Positions 1 to 5,986 of a stretch of 9,230 nt of DNA are shown one piece after another. Within the stretch, counting starts at the first letter, position 1. Every line of letters starts with the position of its first letter. The position numbers and the translations under genes are program-made. Below the pieces are notes generated by a model, which was not told the origin of the DNA, made no database searches, and saw only the letters and a list, made by a program, of their open reading frames with translations. This DNA comes from an uncultured bacterium (lineage in GTDB: Bacteria; Patescibacteriota; Minisyncoccia; SW-4-49-11). The stretch is taken from contig CAJXTH010000023.1 in the NCBI GenBank assembly GCA_913060955.1, positions 1-9,230 on the forward strand. Direction: 5' to 3'.

Positions 1-1
1 G

Positions 2-64
2 TTTGCCAAAAAAGGAATTGACCTTGCCTACAAATCGATGCGGATTTATACCAAAGGAGGCTAG
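2..64 (+). CDS. C-terminal tail of an upstream gene (partial)
   Basis: The frame starting at base 2 is open from the window edge to a TAG stop at 62-64 and would encode about 20 residues ending in SMRIYTKGG. It ends two bases before an extended -10 promoter, where an upstream gene would be expected to finish in so compact a genome. The stretch is too short to assign a family. The frame starting at base 3 is also open here, and would extend the next gene upstream, so this call is uncertain. Confidence 0.3.
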   Translation, partial: FAKKGIDLAYKSMRIYTKGG

Positions 65-65
65 A

Positions 66-74
66 TGGTATAAT
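66..74 (+). promoter_or_regulatory. Extended -10 promoter for the DUF1801 operon
   Basis: A perfect TATAAT lies at 69-74, preceded by TG plus one base (66-68), which makes a full extended -10 (TGGTATAAT). The -35 position (46-51, TTATAC) is poor, which extended -10 promoters tolerate. The expected transcription start is near 81, giving a leader of about 15 bases before the ATG at 96. Exactly 21 bases separate the -10 from this ATG, as at several other genes in the window. Confidence 0.65.
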
Positions 75-95
75 ACAGGTAAGCTAAGCAATTTC

Positions 96-530
96 ATGGC
101 CTATAAATTAAGAACCCAAATCACTGATGATTCTGTCCAGGACTTTTTGGCGTCTATTGAAGATGATCAGAAAAGGGAGGATTGTTATCGAATGCTAGAT
201 ATCATGCAAGAAGTGACCGGCTGTGAGCCAAAGATGTGGGGAAAGAATATTGTTGGTCTGGGAAGTTATCATTATGTCTATTCGAGCGGACAAGAAGGCG
301 ATTGGATGTTGACAGGATTTTCCCCACGCAAATCGTATCTTTCGGTCTACCTTATGTCAGGAATGGTCGGGAAAAATATGACCGAGAACTTGAATAAACT
401 GGGGAAACATAAAATGGGAAAGTCGTGTTTGAATATCAACAAACTTTCCGATGTAGACGAAGAAATATTACGGCAACTGATCAAAGATTCTGTCCAGGTT
501 ATGCGAGATAAATACCCAACAACATGCTAA
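96..530 (+). CDS. DUF1801 domain protein
   Basis: This 144-residue protein matches the DUF1801 (YdhG-like) family by its characteristic blocks: an N-terminal helix region (residues 11-40), MQEVTGCEPKMWG (37-49), IVGLGSYHYVY (52-62), the segment GDWMLTGFSPRK (68-79) and YLSVYLMSG (81-89), then a helical C-terminus with a Lys-Gly-rich stretch. The family is small and cytosolic and its biochemical role is not settled. I chose ATG 96 because it gives the usual family length, starts where homology normally begins and lies 21 bases after a perfect extended -10. A TTG at base 3 would add 31 residues that look unrelated to the family. No Shine-Dalgarno is visible. The stop overlaps the next gene by 7 bases, so the two are probably translationally coupled. 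The family call is firm; the function is unknown. Confidence 0.85.
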   Translation: MAYKLRTQITDDSVQDFLASIEDDQKREDCYRMLDIMQEVTGCEPKMWGKNIVGLGSYHYVYSSGQEGDWMLTGFSPRKSYLSVYLMSGMVGKNMTENLNKLGKHKMGKSCLNINKLSDVDEEILRQLIKDSVQVMRDKYPTTC

Positions 531-1048
531 GAACCTATTGGCCGGGAATGCTTTTTGCGCTGGTTTCCCTATCCGTATTTGGAATTTGGGTTGGATATAC
601 CGAATACGGATGGTTTGCCGAATCTCAACACACTGGACATGAAGTTCACTACCACGCCGGGTTTCAGATTTACCAAGACGGTGAATTGATTGACTTTTCT
701 GATCCCGCTTACATGTATCTAGGGTCCTGTGGAGATATGGGAAGTGGAGATTCTATTCAAGACCAGGTCCACTTGCATAACGAAATAGGAGATGTTGTCC
801 ACGTTCACGCCCCCCAAATTACTTGGGCAGACATGTTTGAAAGTCTTGGCCTGGCTGATCAAGTATCCGAGGTAACGGCTATGTCACTGGATGGAGAAGT
901 GAAGCCAGTCGAGATGGATGCAATTATTGCGCCCTATCAGAGTGCAGTATTTGTCATCGGATCGGGAGAGATTACGAGATTAGACGACGATCGAGTAACT
1001 GAAGAACACATTCGAAAGGTAGAAGACGAAACCTTGAGTTGTTCATAG
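524..1048 (+). CDS. Membrane-anchored His-rich extracytoplasmic protein
   Basis: The 174-residue product starts with a short basic/aromatic head and one hydrophobic segment (about residues 8-25), with no clear signal-peptidase site, so it is likely an N-terminally anchored protein facing outward. The outer part holds three histidine clusters: H36, H39, H42 and H44; H83 and H85 (VHLHN); and H93 and H95 (VVHVHA). Between them lies QIYQDGELIDFSD (48-60), and after them a TWADMFESLG block (100-109). I recognise this arrangement from uncharacterised CPR proteins, but no function is established that I know of. The paired His-x-His motifs suggest metal binding (inference). Cysteines are at 69 and 173. 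The ATG overlaps the stop of the upstream gene, and the acyltransferase starts three bases downstream, so the three form one operon. No Shine-Dalgarno is seen; coupling may provide initiation. Confidence 0.8.
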   Translation: MLRTYWPGMLFALVSLSVFGIWVGYTEYGWFAESQHTGHEVHYHAGFQIYQDGELIDFSDPAYMYLGSCGDMGSGDSIQDQVHLHNEIGDVVHVHAPQITWADMFESLGLADQVSEVTAMSLDGEVKPVEMDAIIAPYQSAVFVIGSGEITRLDDDRVTEEHIRKVEDETLSCS

Positions 1049-1051
1049 CTT

Positions 1052-2167
1052 ATGGAGTGGATATTGAGCCTCATACAGGATCCAAATCAGTATCGGTTTT
1101 TTGAAATGGGAACACTCGTCCTCGGGATGATGATTTTTCTCGGTATCGGGCGATATCGCCGACTGTTGCTGAATGTAGATGCGATGCCTCAACCAACTTC
1201 GAAAAGACTCCAAATTTGGGACGCGATGCGAGGGATTGCAATTCTGGGAGTAATTATAATTCACACCTCGTTTTTGATGATTGGTGATGGGGGAAATAGT
1301 TACCTAGAGCTGTGGTATCTATCCGTTACCAATAACCTCTCCCGCTTTGCAATCGCTACCTTTTTCTTTGCCTCGGGGCTTTTATTAAAGCCATTTCGAT
1401 GGGAATCTCAATCAATTTTTCGGTTTTACTGGACCAAATGTGTTCGGATAGTCATTCCCTATGTTGCAGTAACTACTTTGCTGTGGCGTACCGGATACGC
1501 AGAAGGTACCCTCGGCTCTCTATTGCTTACCGGAAAAGCAGCCATTCCCTTATATTTTGTACCGGCTCTTATCCAGGCGTATCTGGTGTATCCCATCTTG
1601 GATCGTCTCCGAAGCCGTATCCCTCGAATACTCTTTGGGGGAAGTCTAGTACTTGCCTTGGTCTGGTACGGTCTGGAGATTTATCGGATTGGAGGAATCG
1701 TTCCGGTTATCCCATTTTTACCATTCTTTATCTACGGAATGGTCCGACAAGATCTTTTGAGCTCACCACCATCACGAAAATGGTATGAACTGGTTGGTAT
1801 GTTTGTTGCAATAAACATCATCGGAGGGCTTGGGAGTATTCTCCTTGAGCCACATCTGCGAGTATATCTTTCTTGGTACTTTTATAATGATCGCTACCTC
1901 TATGGATTTGCTGGGACACTGGCCTTGGTACGATATATTCCAACAATTCCGGTGGTCGAGCGAATTCTTGCCTGGATTGGTACTCGAAGTCTTTGGATAT
2001 TTTTGATTCATTACCCAATTCAGGAACTCATTGTAAGTCTCCTTCCCTGGAATTCTGGAGGACTGGTCTTGTGGCACATCGTGGCTACATTGGGGACAAT
2101 GGCAGTAGTTATCCCCCTTGCCTGGGGATATGATAGGATCTATACACAGCTCACCAAATCCCTATAA
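1052..2167 (+). CDS. Acyltransferase family 3 integral membrane protein
   Basis: This 371-residue polytopic protein belongs to the acyltransferase-3 family (PF01757; OatA/WecH/NodX type), which transfers acetyl or other acyl groups onto surface sugars or peptidoglycan from the membrane. The diagnostic start is visible at residues 55-73: IWDAMRGIAILG followed by hydrophobic residues and H71, giving the R60-x10-H71 spacing typical of the active site. About ten hydrophobic segments follow, including one near 97-113 (FAIATFFFASGLLLKPF), and a late ILAWIGTRSLWIFLIH segment typical of the family's C-terminal half. An extra hydrophobic helix (about 17-33) precedes the conserved core. There is no fused SGNH domain, so it is the single-domain form. 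It is the third gene of the operon, three bases after the previous stop. The acceptor molecule cannot be deduced; a cell-envelope glycan is the likeliest. Confidence 0.85.
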   Translation: MEWILSLIQDPNQYRFFEMGTLVLGMMIFLGIGRYRRLLLNVDAMPQPTSKRLQIWDAMRGIAILGVIIIHTSFLMIGDGGNSYLELWYLSVTNNLSRFAIATFFFASGLLLKPFRWESQSIFRFYWTKCVRIVIPYVAVTTLLWRTGYAEGTLGSLLLTGKAAIPLYFVPALIQAYLVYPILDRLRSRIPRILFGGSLVLALVWYGLEIYRIGGIVPVIPFLPFFIYGMVRQDLLSSPPSRKWYELVGMFVAINIIGGLGSILLEPHLRVYLSWYFYNDRYLYGFAGTLALVRYIPTIPVVERILAWIGTRSLWIFLIHYPIQELIVSLLPWNSGGLVLWHIVATLGTMAVVIPLAWGYDRIYTQLTKSL

Positions 2168-2204
2168 TCAAGTCTCAATTTGGGGGGACAAAGGATCGGT
2201 TGGT

Positions 2205-2233
2205 TTGTCATACGTTCTGAAACCTAGTACAAT
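2205..2233 (+). promoter_or_regulatory. Sigma70-type promoter in the intergenic gap
   Basis: TTGTCA (2205-2210) and TACAAT (2228-2233) are separated by 17 bases and match the consensus at 10 of 12 positions, the best two-box promoter in the window. Transcription would start near 2240. No reasonable ORF starts just downstream: TTG codons around 2255 reach a stop within five codons. It could drive a short RNA ending at the T-tract near 2296, or supply a leader of about 137 bases for the NYN gene at 2377. Confidence 0.55.
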
Positions 2234-2256
2234 AGATACAGATAAAGGACATTTTT

Positions 2257-2296
2257 GTTGCCTACGTAGTTGTGTAGGGTCAACCCAGGATTTTTT
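2257..2296 (+). terminator. Hairpin followed by T-tract (terminator or short RNA end)
   Basis: GTTGCCTACGT (2257-2267) can pair with GTGTAGG (2272-2278) and CAAC (2281-2284) around an AGTT loop, giving about 11 pairs with two G-U pairs and a two-base bulge. Six T residues follow at 2291-2296. The six-base gap between stem and T-tract makes it an imperfect intrinsic terminator. It may end the acyltransferase operon, which has no other visible terminator, or a short transcript of about 55-60 bases from the promoter at 2205. The rest of the 2168-2376 gap shows no ORF, tRNA or repeat that I can see. Confidence 0.4.
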
Positions 2297-2356
2297 CTCA
2301 GGATCATTCACAAGTCAATCACTATGTCACTTTATTTATCAAATTGCACACATTGT

Positions 2357-2368
2357 TATAACTATAAT
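2357..2368 (+). promoter_or_regulatory. -10 region for the NYN gene (near-leaderless)
   Basis: Two overlapping -10 candidates are present: TATAAC at 2357-2362 with an upstream TG (2354-2355), and a perfect TATAAT at 2363-2368. The second would start transcription about one or two bases before ATG 2377, an essentially leaderless mRNA. No convincing -35 box is visible for either. Confidence 0.45.
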
Positions 2369-2376
2369 ACCTATTC

Positions 2377-3117
2377 ATGTCGAATACGCAGAATCGGAAG
2401 CGGACCAAGCGTTCCGCGCCGGCATTTTTTACCAGTGGGGATGAATTAGTAAATCCGTCCACTCGATCCAAACCTCCAAAAATGGAGAATCCGAATACTA
2501 TGCCAAAAAGAAAAAAACAGTACCGAAACAAGCCGCAAAAGCGGGCAAATCATAAAAAAGCGGTGCAAAAGAAAGACCCGGTAGCAAAAGCAGCTCCTCA
2601 AAAAAAGGTCCCAACACCGCGAAAAACTTCTCGAAGAAAAGGAAACTACGCTTTTATTGATGCCCAAAACCTCAATAAAGCTATTACCTCTCAGGGGTGG
2701 CACCTGGATTACCGAGAGTTCCGAAAGTACTTGGAAGAAAAGTACAACGTCAAAAAAGCCTACATGTTTATTGGGCTTATTACCACCAACCAGACCTTGT
2801 ACTCTGCTTTACAGGATTACGGGTTCCATTTGGTGTTCAAACCAACTATTGCCAACAAATTTGGAGAAGTCAAAGGAAATGTTGACGCCGAGATGGTCTT
2901 GTATGCCATTACCCAGATCAATCAGTACAACAAGGCTGTGATCGTCTCAGGAGATGGAGATTTCTATACGTTGGTTCAATATCTCCAGAGTAAGAAGAAG
3001 CTCGAAAAACTGTTGGTTCCCAATGAAAAGGCTTACTCAGCACTCTATGACACCTTGGATGTAGATGCATCATTTGTAGCGGATCTTCGCAAAAAATTAG
3101 AATACAATAAGAAATAA
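2377..3117 (+). CDS. NYN domain putative ribonuclease with basic N-terminal tail
   Basis: The 246-residue protein has two parts. Residues 1-88 are very rich in Lys, Arg, Pro and Asn and look disordered, suiting a nucleic-acid or ribosome contact. Residues 90-240 form a NYN/LabA-like PIN-fold domain. The strand YAFIDAQNLNK (91-101) supplies the first acidic residue (D95), GNVDAEMVLYA (167-177) the second (D170), and the VIVSGDGDFYTLV block (188-200) supplies D193 and D195. These are the usual metal-binding carboxylates of the fold, so an active endoribonuclease is plausible. ATG 2377 is preferred because of the adjacent TATAAT; internal ATGs at 2482 and 2500 would shorten the tail but not the domain. 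No Shine-Dalgarno is seen. The dehydrogenase gene begins nine bases after the stop and may be co-transcribed. The RNA target is unknown. Confidence 0.85.
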   Translation: MSNTQNRKRTKRSAPAFFTSGDELVNPSTRSKPPKMENPNTMPKRKKQYRNKPQKRANHKKAVQKKDPVAKAAPQKKVPTPRKTSRRKGNYAFIDAQNLNKAITSQGWHLDYREFRKYLEEKYNVKKAYMFIGLITTNQTLYSALQDYGFHLVFKPTIANKFGEVKGNVDAEMVLYAITQINQYNKAVIVSGDGDFYTLVQYLQSKKKLEKLLVPNEKAYSALYDTLDVDASFVADLRKKLEYNKK

Positions 3118-3126
3118 CACGAATTT

Positions 3127-3909
3127 ATGACACATGTATCACTCGTTACCGGAGCATCAAGCGGAATTGGATATCATATTGCTCGAGAACTCGCTCTCCG
3201 CGGAGAACCTGTGGTACTGGTCTCTCGTGATCCAGAAGGAATCCAGGCGGTAGCCACCGAACTTTCCAAAGAGTTTGGGGTAGATGCCTGGGGATTTGGA
3301 TTTGATTTAACTGATCAAGATTCTCGAAAAGAACTTGTTCATGCAATTGAATCTCACGATCTCCAGATCAAATACTTAGTCAATAATGCTGGATTTGGAA
3401 ACTATGGTCCCTTGGCCGAAACAGATATCCAGAAAGAGCTTGCCATGATCGAGCTCAATGACTCGGCTCTGGTTGAGTTATGCTACCTGGCAATACCTCA
3501 TATGAAGAAGATTGGATACGGGCGAATTTTGAATGTAGCTTCTACAGCTGCCTTTATCCCTGGTCCATTAATGGCAGTCTATTATGCAACCAAAGCCTTT
3601 GTGCTTTCATTTTCTGCAGCTCTACGAGAAGAACTTATTGATGAGACTATTTCGGTAACCACACTCTGCCCAGGACCAACCCGATCTCGATTTCAAGAAC
3701 ATGCCAACCTCGAAGAATCCAAACTCTTTTCCAATGAAAGTCGCCTTCCCACAGCCGAGTCAGTAGCGGAATTTGCAGTAGAAGAACTGATGAAAGGAAG
3801 TGGAATCGTAAGTCCCGGTATCGGAAACAAACTCACGATCTGGGTAAGCCGGTTTGTCCCACGATCTCTGGCTGCCAAAATGGTCAAACAATTCCAAGCC
3901 AAAAAGTAG
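3127..3909 (+). CDS. Short-chain dehydrogenase/reductase (SDR), DltE/YdfG-like
   Basis: This is a 260-residue classical SDR and a cytosolic NAD(P)H-dependent oxidoreductase. The Rossmann glycine motif TGASSGIG is at residues 8-15, an acidic-site region near D60, NNAG at 86-89, N111, the catalytic S139 in the VAS block, and Y152-x3-K156 (YYATKA). The PG motif after the catalytic strand (CPGPT, about 181-185) is also intact, so all four catalytic-tetrad positions are present. Overall it resembles the COG0300 group, whose substrates are varied and cannot be read from sequence. SR after LV (32-34, LVSR) suggests a preference for NADPH, since an Arg after the second strand often does so. ATG 3127 lies nine bases after the NYN stop with no Shine-Dalgarno; weak -10-like boxes (TAGAAT 3098-3103, TACAAT 3103-3108) lie inside the upstream gene. 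The family is certain, the substrate unknown. Confidence 0.9.
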   Translation: MTHVSLVTGASSGIGYHIARELALRGEPVVLVSRDPEGIQAVATELSKEFGVDAWGFGFDLTDQDSRKELVHAIESHDLQIKYLVNNAGFGNYGPLAETDIQKELAMIELNDSALVELCYLAIPHMKKIGYGRILNVASTAAFIPGPLMAVYYATKAFVLSFSAALREELIDETISVTTLCPGPTRSRFQEHANLEESKLFSNESRLPTAESVAEFAVEELMKGSGIVSPGIGNKLTIWVSRFVPRSLAAKMVKQFQAKK

Positions 3910-3937
3910 TCTATCTAAGCTACAAAATGGTTGATTA

Positions 3938-3946
3938 TGCTATAAT
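3938..3946 (+). promoter_or_regulatory. Extended -10 promoter of mutM
   Basis: TGCTATAAT is a perfect TATAAT (3941-3946) with TG plus one base upstream. No -35 box is recognisable at the expected place. The distance from the -10 to ATG 3968 is 21 bases, so the leader would be about 14-15 bases, with no Shine-Dalgarno in it. mutM is therefore probably transcribed from its own promoter rather than only by read-through from the dehydrogenase gene. Confidence 0.65.
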
Positions 3947-3967
3947 AGAACTAAGATAGCAGTATAT

Positions 3968-4864
3968 ATGCCTGAATTACCTGAAGTTGAAAGCCTCCGG
4001 CGATCGCTTGTGCCACACGTGGTGGGGCAGACGATTCAGTCTGTTGAGGTTCACAAACCTAAACTGGTCAGTTCCAAAGGAACAAGCCGTCGACCATCTT
4101 CTTCCAAAAAGAAGAAATTTGAACGTGGGTTGACTCAAGAGACGATCAAGCAGATTGATCGGAAAGCTAAAAATCTCATTATTCACTTTGAGTCGGGGAA
4201 GGTCCTTTTGATTCACTTGAAAATGACAGGACAACTGGTGTACCAGGAAGATGGCGAGCGATTGGCACTTGGCGGACATCCAATTGAGGTGTCCGAGCAC
4301 GAGCTCCCCAACAAACACTCTCATATTATTTTTGAACTCGAACGAGGGACGCTGTTTTATAACGATGTCCGAATGTTTGGGTACTTGTTGCTCTACGACT
4401 CTTGGGATGATCTAGCGGCAGAACAACACTTTGATAATTTGGGTGTAGACCCGTTAGCTGAGGAATTTACCCTAGAACATTTCCGCAATGGCCTCAAAGA
4501 TCGTAAAGCCAAGCTGAAAACGGTTCTTATGAATCAAGAAGTAGTTACCGGCCTTGGAAATATCTATGCAGACGAAGCCTGTTTTGCTGCCGGCGTTCGA
4601 CCAGATCGGGCCTGCAATTCACTTTCAGACGAAGAGCTCGCCAAACTTCATGCAGAGATTCAGCGAATTATCCAAACAGCGGTAGAGCAGGGAGGGTCTT
4701 CGGTGGCAAACTATATTATGGCAGACGGGTCACGGGGTACCTACGCTCGAGAACATAAAGTCTATGGCCGAGGTGGAAAAGAGTGTTTGGTGTGCGGAAA
4801 CCAGCTAGCAAAAACAACAATGAACAACCGAACAACTGTTTTGTGCCTTCACTGTCAACAATGA
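3968..4864 (+). CDS. mutM: Formamidopyrimidine-DNA glycosylase (Fpg/MutM)
   Basis: The 298-residue enzyme removes oxidised purines (8-oxoguanine opposite C, Fapy lesions) and cuts the abasic site by beta/delta elimination in base-excision repair. It begins MPELPEVE, giving the catalytic N-terminal Pro (after Met removal) and the following Glu. K68 in RKAKNL matches the conserved beta-strand Lys. M86 (HLKMTGQL), R135 and F137 (DVRMFG) match the DNA-intercalation triad. The H2TH region contains GLGNIYADEACFAAGVRP, and the C-terminal zinc finger has C273, C276, C293 and C296 with Arg at 288, as in active Fpg. Residues about 30-60 hold a Lys/Ser-rich stretch (SSSKKKKF) roughly ten residues longer than in E. 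coli Fpg. The stop is TGA, which shows TGA is read as stop here. It has its own extended -10 promoter and no Shine-Dalgarno. Confidence 0.97.
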   Translation: MPELPEVESLRRSLVPHVVGQTIQSVEVHKPKLVSSKGTSRRPSSSKKKKFERGLTQETIKQIDRKAKNLIIHFESGKVLLIHLKMTGQLVYQEDGERLALGGHPIEVSEHELPNKHSHIIFELERGTLFYNDVRMFGYLLLYDSWDDLAAEQHFDNLGVDPLAEEFTLEHFRNGLKDRKAKLKTVLMNQEVVTGLGNIYADEACFAAGVRPDRACNSLSDEELAKLHAEIQRIIQTAVEQGGSSVANYIMADGSRGTYAREHKVYGRGGKECLVCGNQLAKTTMNNRTTVLCLHCQQ

Positions 4865-4881
4865 TATACTAAGGGTATAAT
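4862..4881 (+). promoter_or_regulatory. Tandem -10 boxes upstream of the AI-2E gene
   Basis: Two -10 elements are stacked. The first is TGATATACT (TATACT 4865-4870 with TG at 4862-4863), whose TG is part of the mutM TGA stop codon. The second is a perfect TATAAT at 4876-4881. The first lies 20 bases before ATG 4891 and would give a short leader; the second lies 9 bases before it and would give a nearly leaderless mRNA. Weak -35 candidates are TTGTGC (4841-4846) and CTGTCA (4852-4857), each with 18-base spacing. Confidence 0.55.
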
Positions 4882-4890
4882 TTGATCCCT

Positions 4891-5928
4891 ATGGAACACC
4901 AATCTACACAAAAAGTTATCGAAATTAGTATTGGAAGCATCGTCCGAGCGGTGCTATTCTTTGTGGGCTGCTTCGTGGCCTATATGATTCGAGACGTGTT
5001 TGTATTGTTGATTGTTTCTTTCATTCTCTCCTCTGGAATTAGTCTGGTTGCTAAATGGATCCAAAAAAAGATTTCAATTCCCTATGGACTTGGAGTATTT
5101 CTCGTGTTCCTAGGAGTTCTGGGAGCGTTTGCAAGCCTGATTTTGACCCTTATCCCTGCTGTTACTACTGAATTTCAGGCTCTGGTAAATAACACTCCGA
5201 AACTCATTGCTCAGATTGATCAGCTCCTCGTATCACTGGTTGGACCAGAAGCTGGGTCTGTCTCAGATTTGATTGGCCCGGATACTCAGGTTACGCGATA
5301 TGCTTGGGAGATCGCCTCAGGAATTTTCTTTACTACTCGAGGCATTGTATCAAGCGTGTTTTACACAGCATTCGTATTCTTGGCTACCTTTTATATGGCC
5401 TATGACCCACGGAGTTTTGACGATATCATTACGTTTTTCTTCCCAAACTCACTCAACCGTAAAGTCCGGAAAGCTATCCAAAAATCTCGACGAAAAGTTG
5501 GTAACTGGATTGTGGGACAGATGGTGGTATCGAGCGTTCTCGGTCTGATCTCGTATATTTCGCTTGAGCTTTTGGGTGTTCAGTACGCCTTGTTGCTCGC
5601 AGTTTTTGCAGGATTGTTTAATATGATTCCGTTTATTGGACCGGTCATTTCTATGGTTCCAGCCGTATTTTTTGCGCTCTTCCAGTCAGTTCAGACTGGA
5701 ATTATTGTGGCATTAATTTATACGGGACTCCAACAGCTCGAAGGAAACTTTTTGACACCGATCATTATGAATAAAGTTACCGGACTTTCTACTGTTATTA
5801 TCATCGTATCTATTTTGCTCGGAGCAACCTTGGCGGGAGCTTTGGGAGCTTTGATCGCAGTTCCCGTGGCCTCCGTGATTTCATTGTTTGTCGAAGATCT
5901 CCAAGAACAGTCCGCTACTGCTCAATAG
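4891..5928 (+). CDS. AI-2E family (PerM/TqsA-like) membrane protein
   Basis: This 345-residue integral membrane protein belongs to PF01594 (AI-2E, formerly UPF0118), a family of putative transporters that includes the autoinducer-2 exporter TqsA and Na+/H+ antiporter-like members. The layout fits: paired N-terminal helices (about 17-33 and 36-54), another long hydrophobic region (66-90), a soluble amphipathic segment (91-140), and then a C-terminal helix bundle. The conserved NMIPFIGPVIS block is at 244-254 and QQLEGNFLTPIIM at 281-293, both family hallmarks. A basic patch (residues 190-202, RKVRKAIQKSRRK) probably faces the cytosol. ATG 4891 is preferred over TTG 4882 because the TTG overlaps the -10 region. 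There is no evidence here for AI-2 signalling (no luxS), so the substrate is open. Confidence 0.92.
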   Translation: MEHQSTQKVIEISIGSIVRAVLFFVGCFVAYMIRDVFVLLIVSFILSSGISLVAKWIQKKISIPYGLGVFLVFLGVLGAFASLILTLIPAVTTEFQALVNNTPKLIAQIDQLLVSLVGPEAGSVSDLIGPDTQVTRYAWEIASGIFFTTRGIVSSVFYTAFVFLATFYMAYDPRSFDDIITFFFPNSLNRKVRKAIQKSRRKVGNWIVGQMVVSSVLGLISYISLELLGVQYALLLAVFAGLFNMIPFIGPVISMVPAVFFALFQSVQTGIIVALIYTGLQQLEGNFLTPIIMNKVTGLSTVIIIVSILLGATLAGALGALIAVPVASVISLFVEDLQEQSATAQ

Positions 5929-5943
5929 TTGCAGTTGCACATC

Positions 5944-5952
5944 TGGTATGCT
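5944..5952 (+). promoter_or_regulatory. Possible extended -10 promoter of the M20 peptidase gene
   Basis: TGGTATGCT gives TATGCT (5947-5952, four of six consensus positions) with a correctly placed TG. It sits 34 bases before ATG 5987, farther than at neighbouring genes. Alternative weaker boxes (TTAGAT 5956-5961, GATAGC 5959-5964) lie closer. No clear -35 box is present, so the exact promoter is uncertain. Confidence 0.35.
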
Positions 5953-5986
5953 AAGTTAGATAGCAATAGATTACCTATCAGAACTT

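Noticed and set aside
53..73. AAAGGAGG followed by ATG GTA TAA, a two-codon ORF with a perfect Shine-Dalgarno
   Set aside because: The GGAGG is explained as Gly codons of the presumed upstream gene, and the mini-ORF would start upstream of the predicted transcription start. Probably chance.
3..95. TTG start at base 3 for the DUF1801 gene, adding 31 residues
   Set aside because: The extension does not look like the family, makes the protein longer than usual, and runs across a perfect extended -10 promoter that points to ATG 96.
2118..2444. Plus-strand 108-codon ORF across the intergenic gap
   Set aside because: It overlaps the end of the acyltransferase and the start of the NYN gene in another frame, has low-quality composition, and the gap instead holds promoter and hairpin signals.
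2324..2446. Small ORF of about 40 codons starting at ATG 2324
   Set aside because: It overlaps the NYN gene out of frame, has no RBS, and shows no recognisable protein features.
3908..3924. GTAG...CTAC hairpin after the dehydrogenase gene as a terminator
   Set aside because: Only four pairs with a ten-base loop and no T-tract; too weak to call.
3977..4324. Minus-strand 115-codon ORF inside mutM
   Set aside because: It is antisense to a highly conserved enzyme and has no promoter, RBS or family features; it is a shadow of mutM coding bias.
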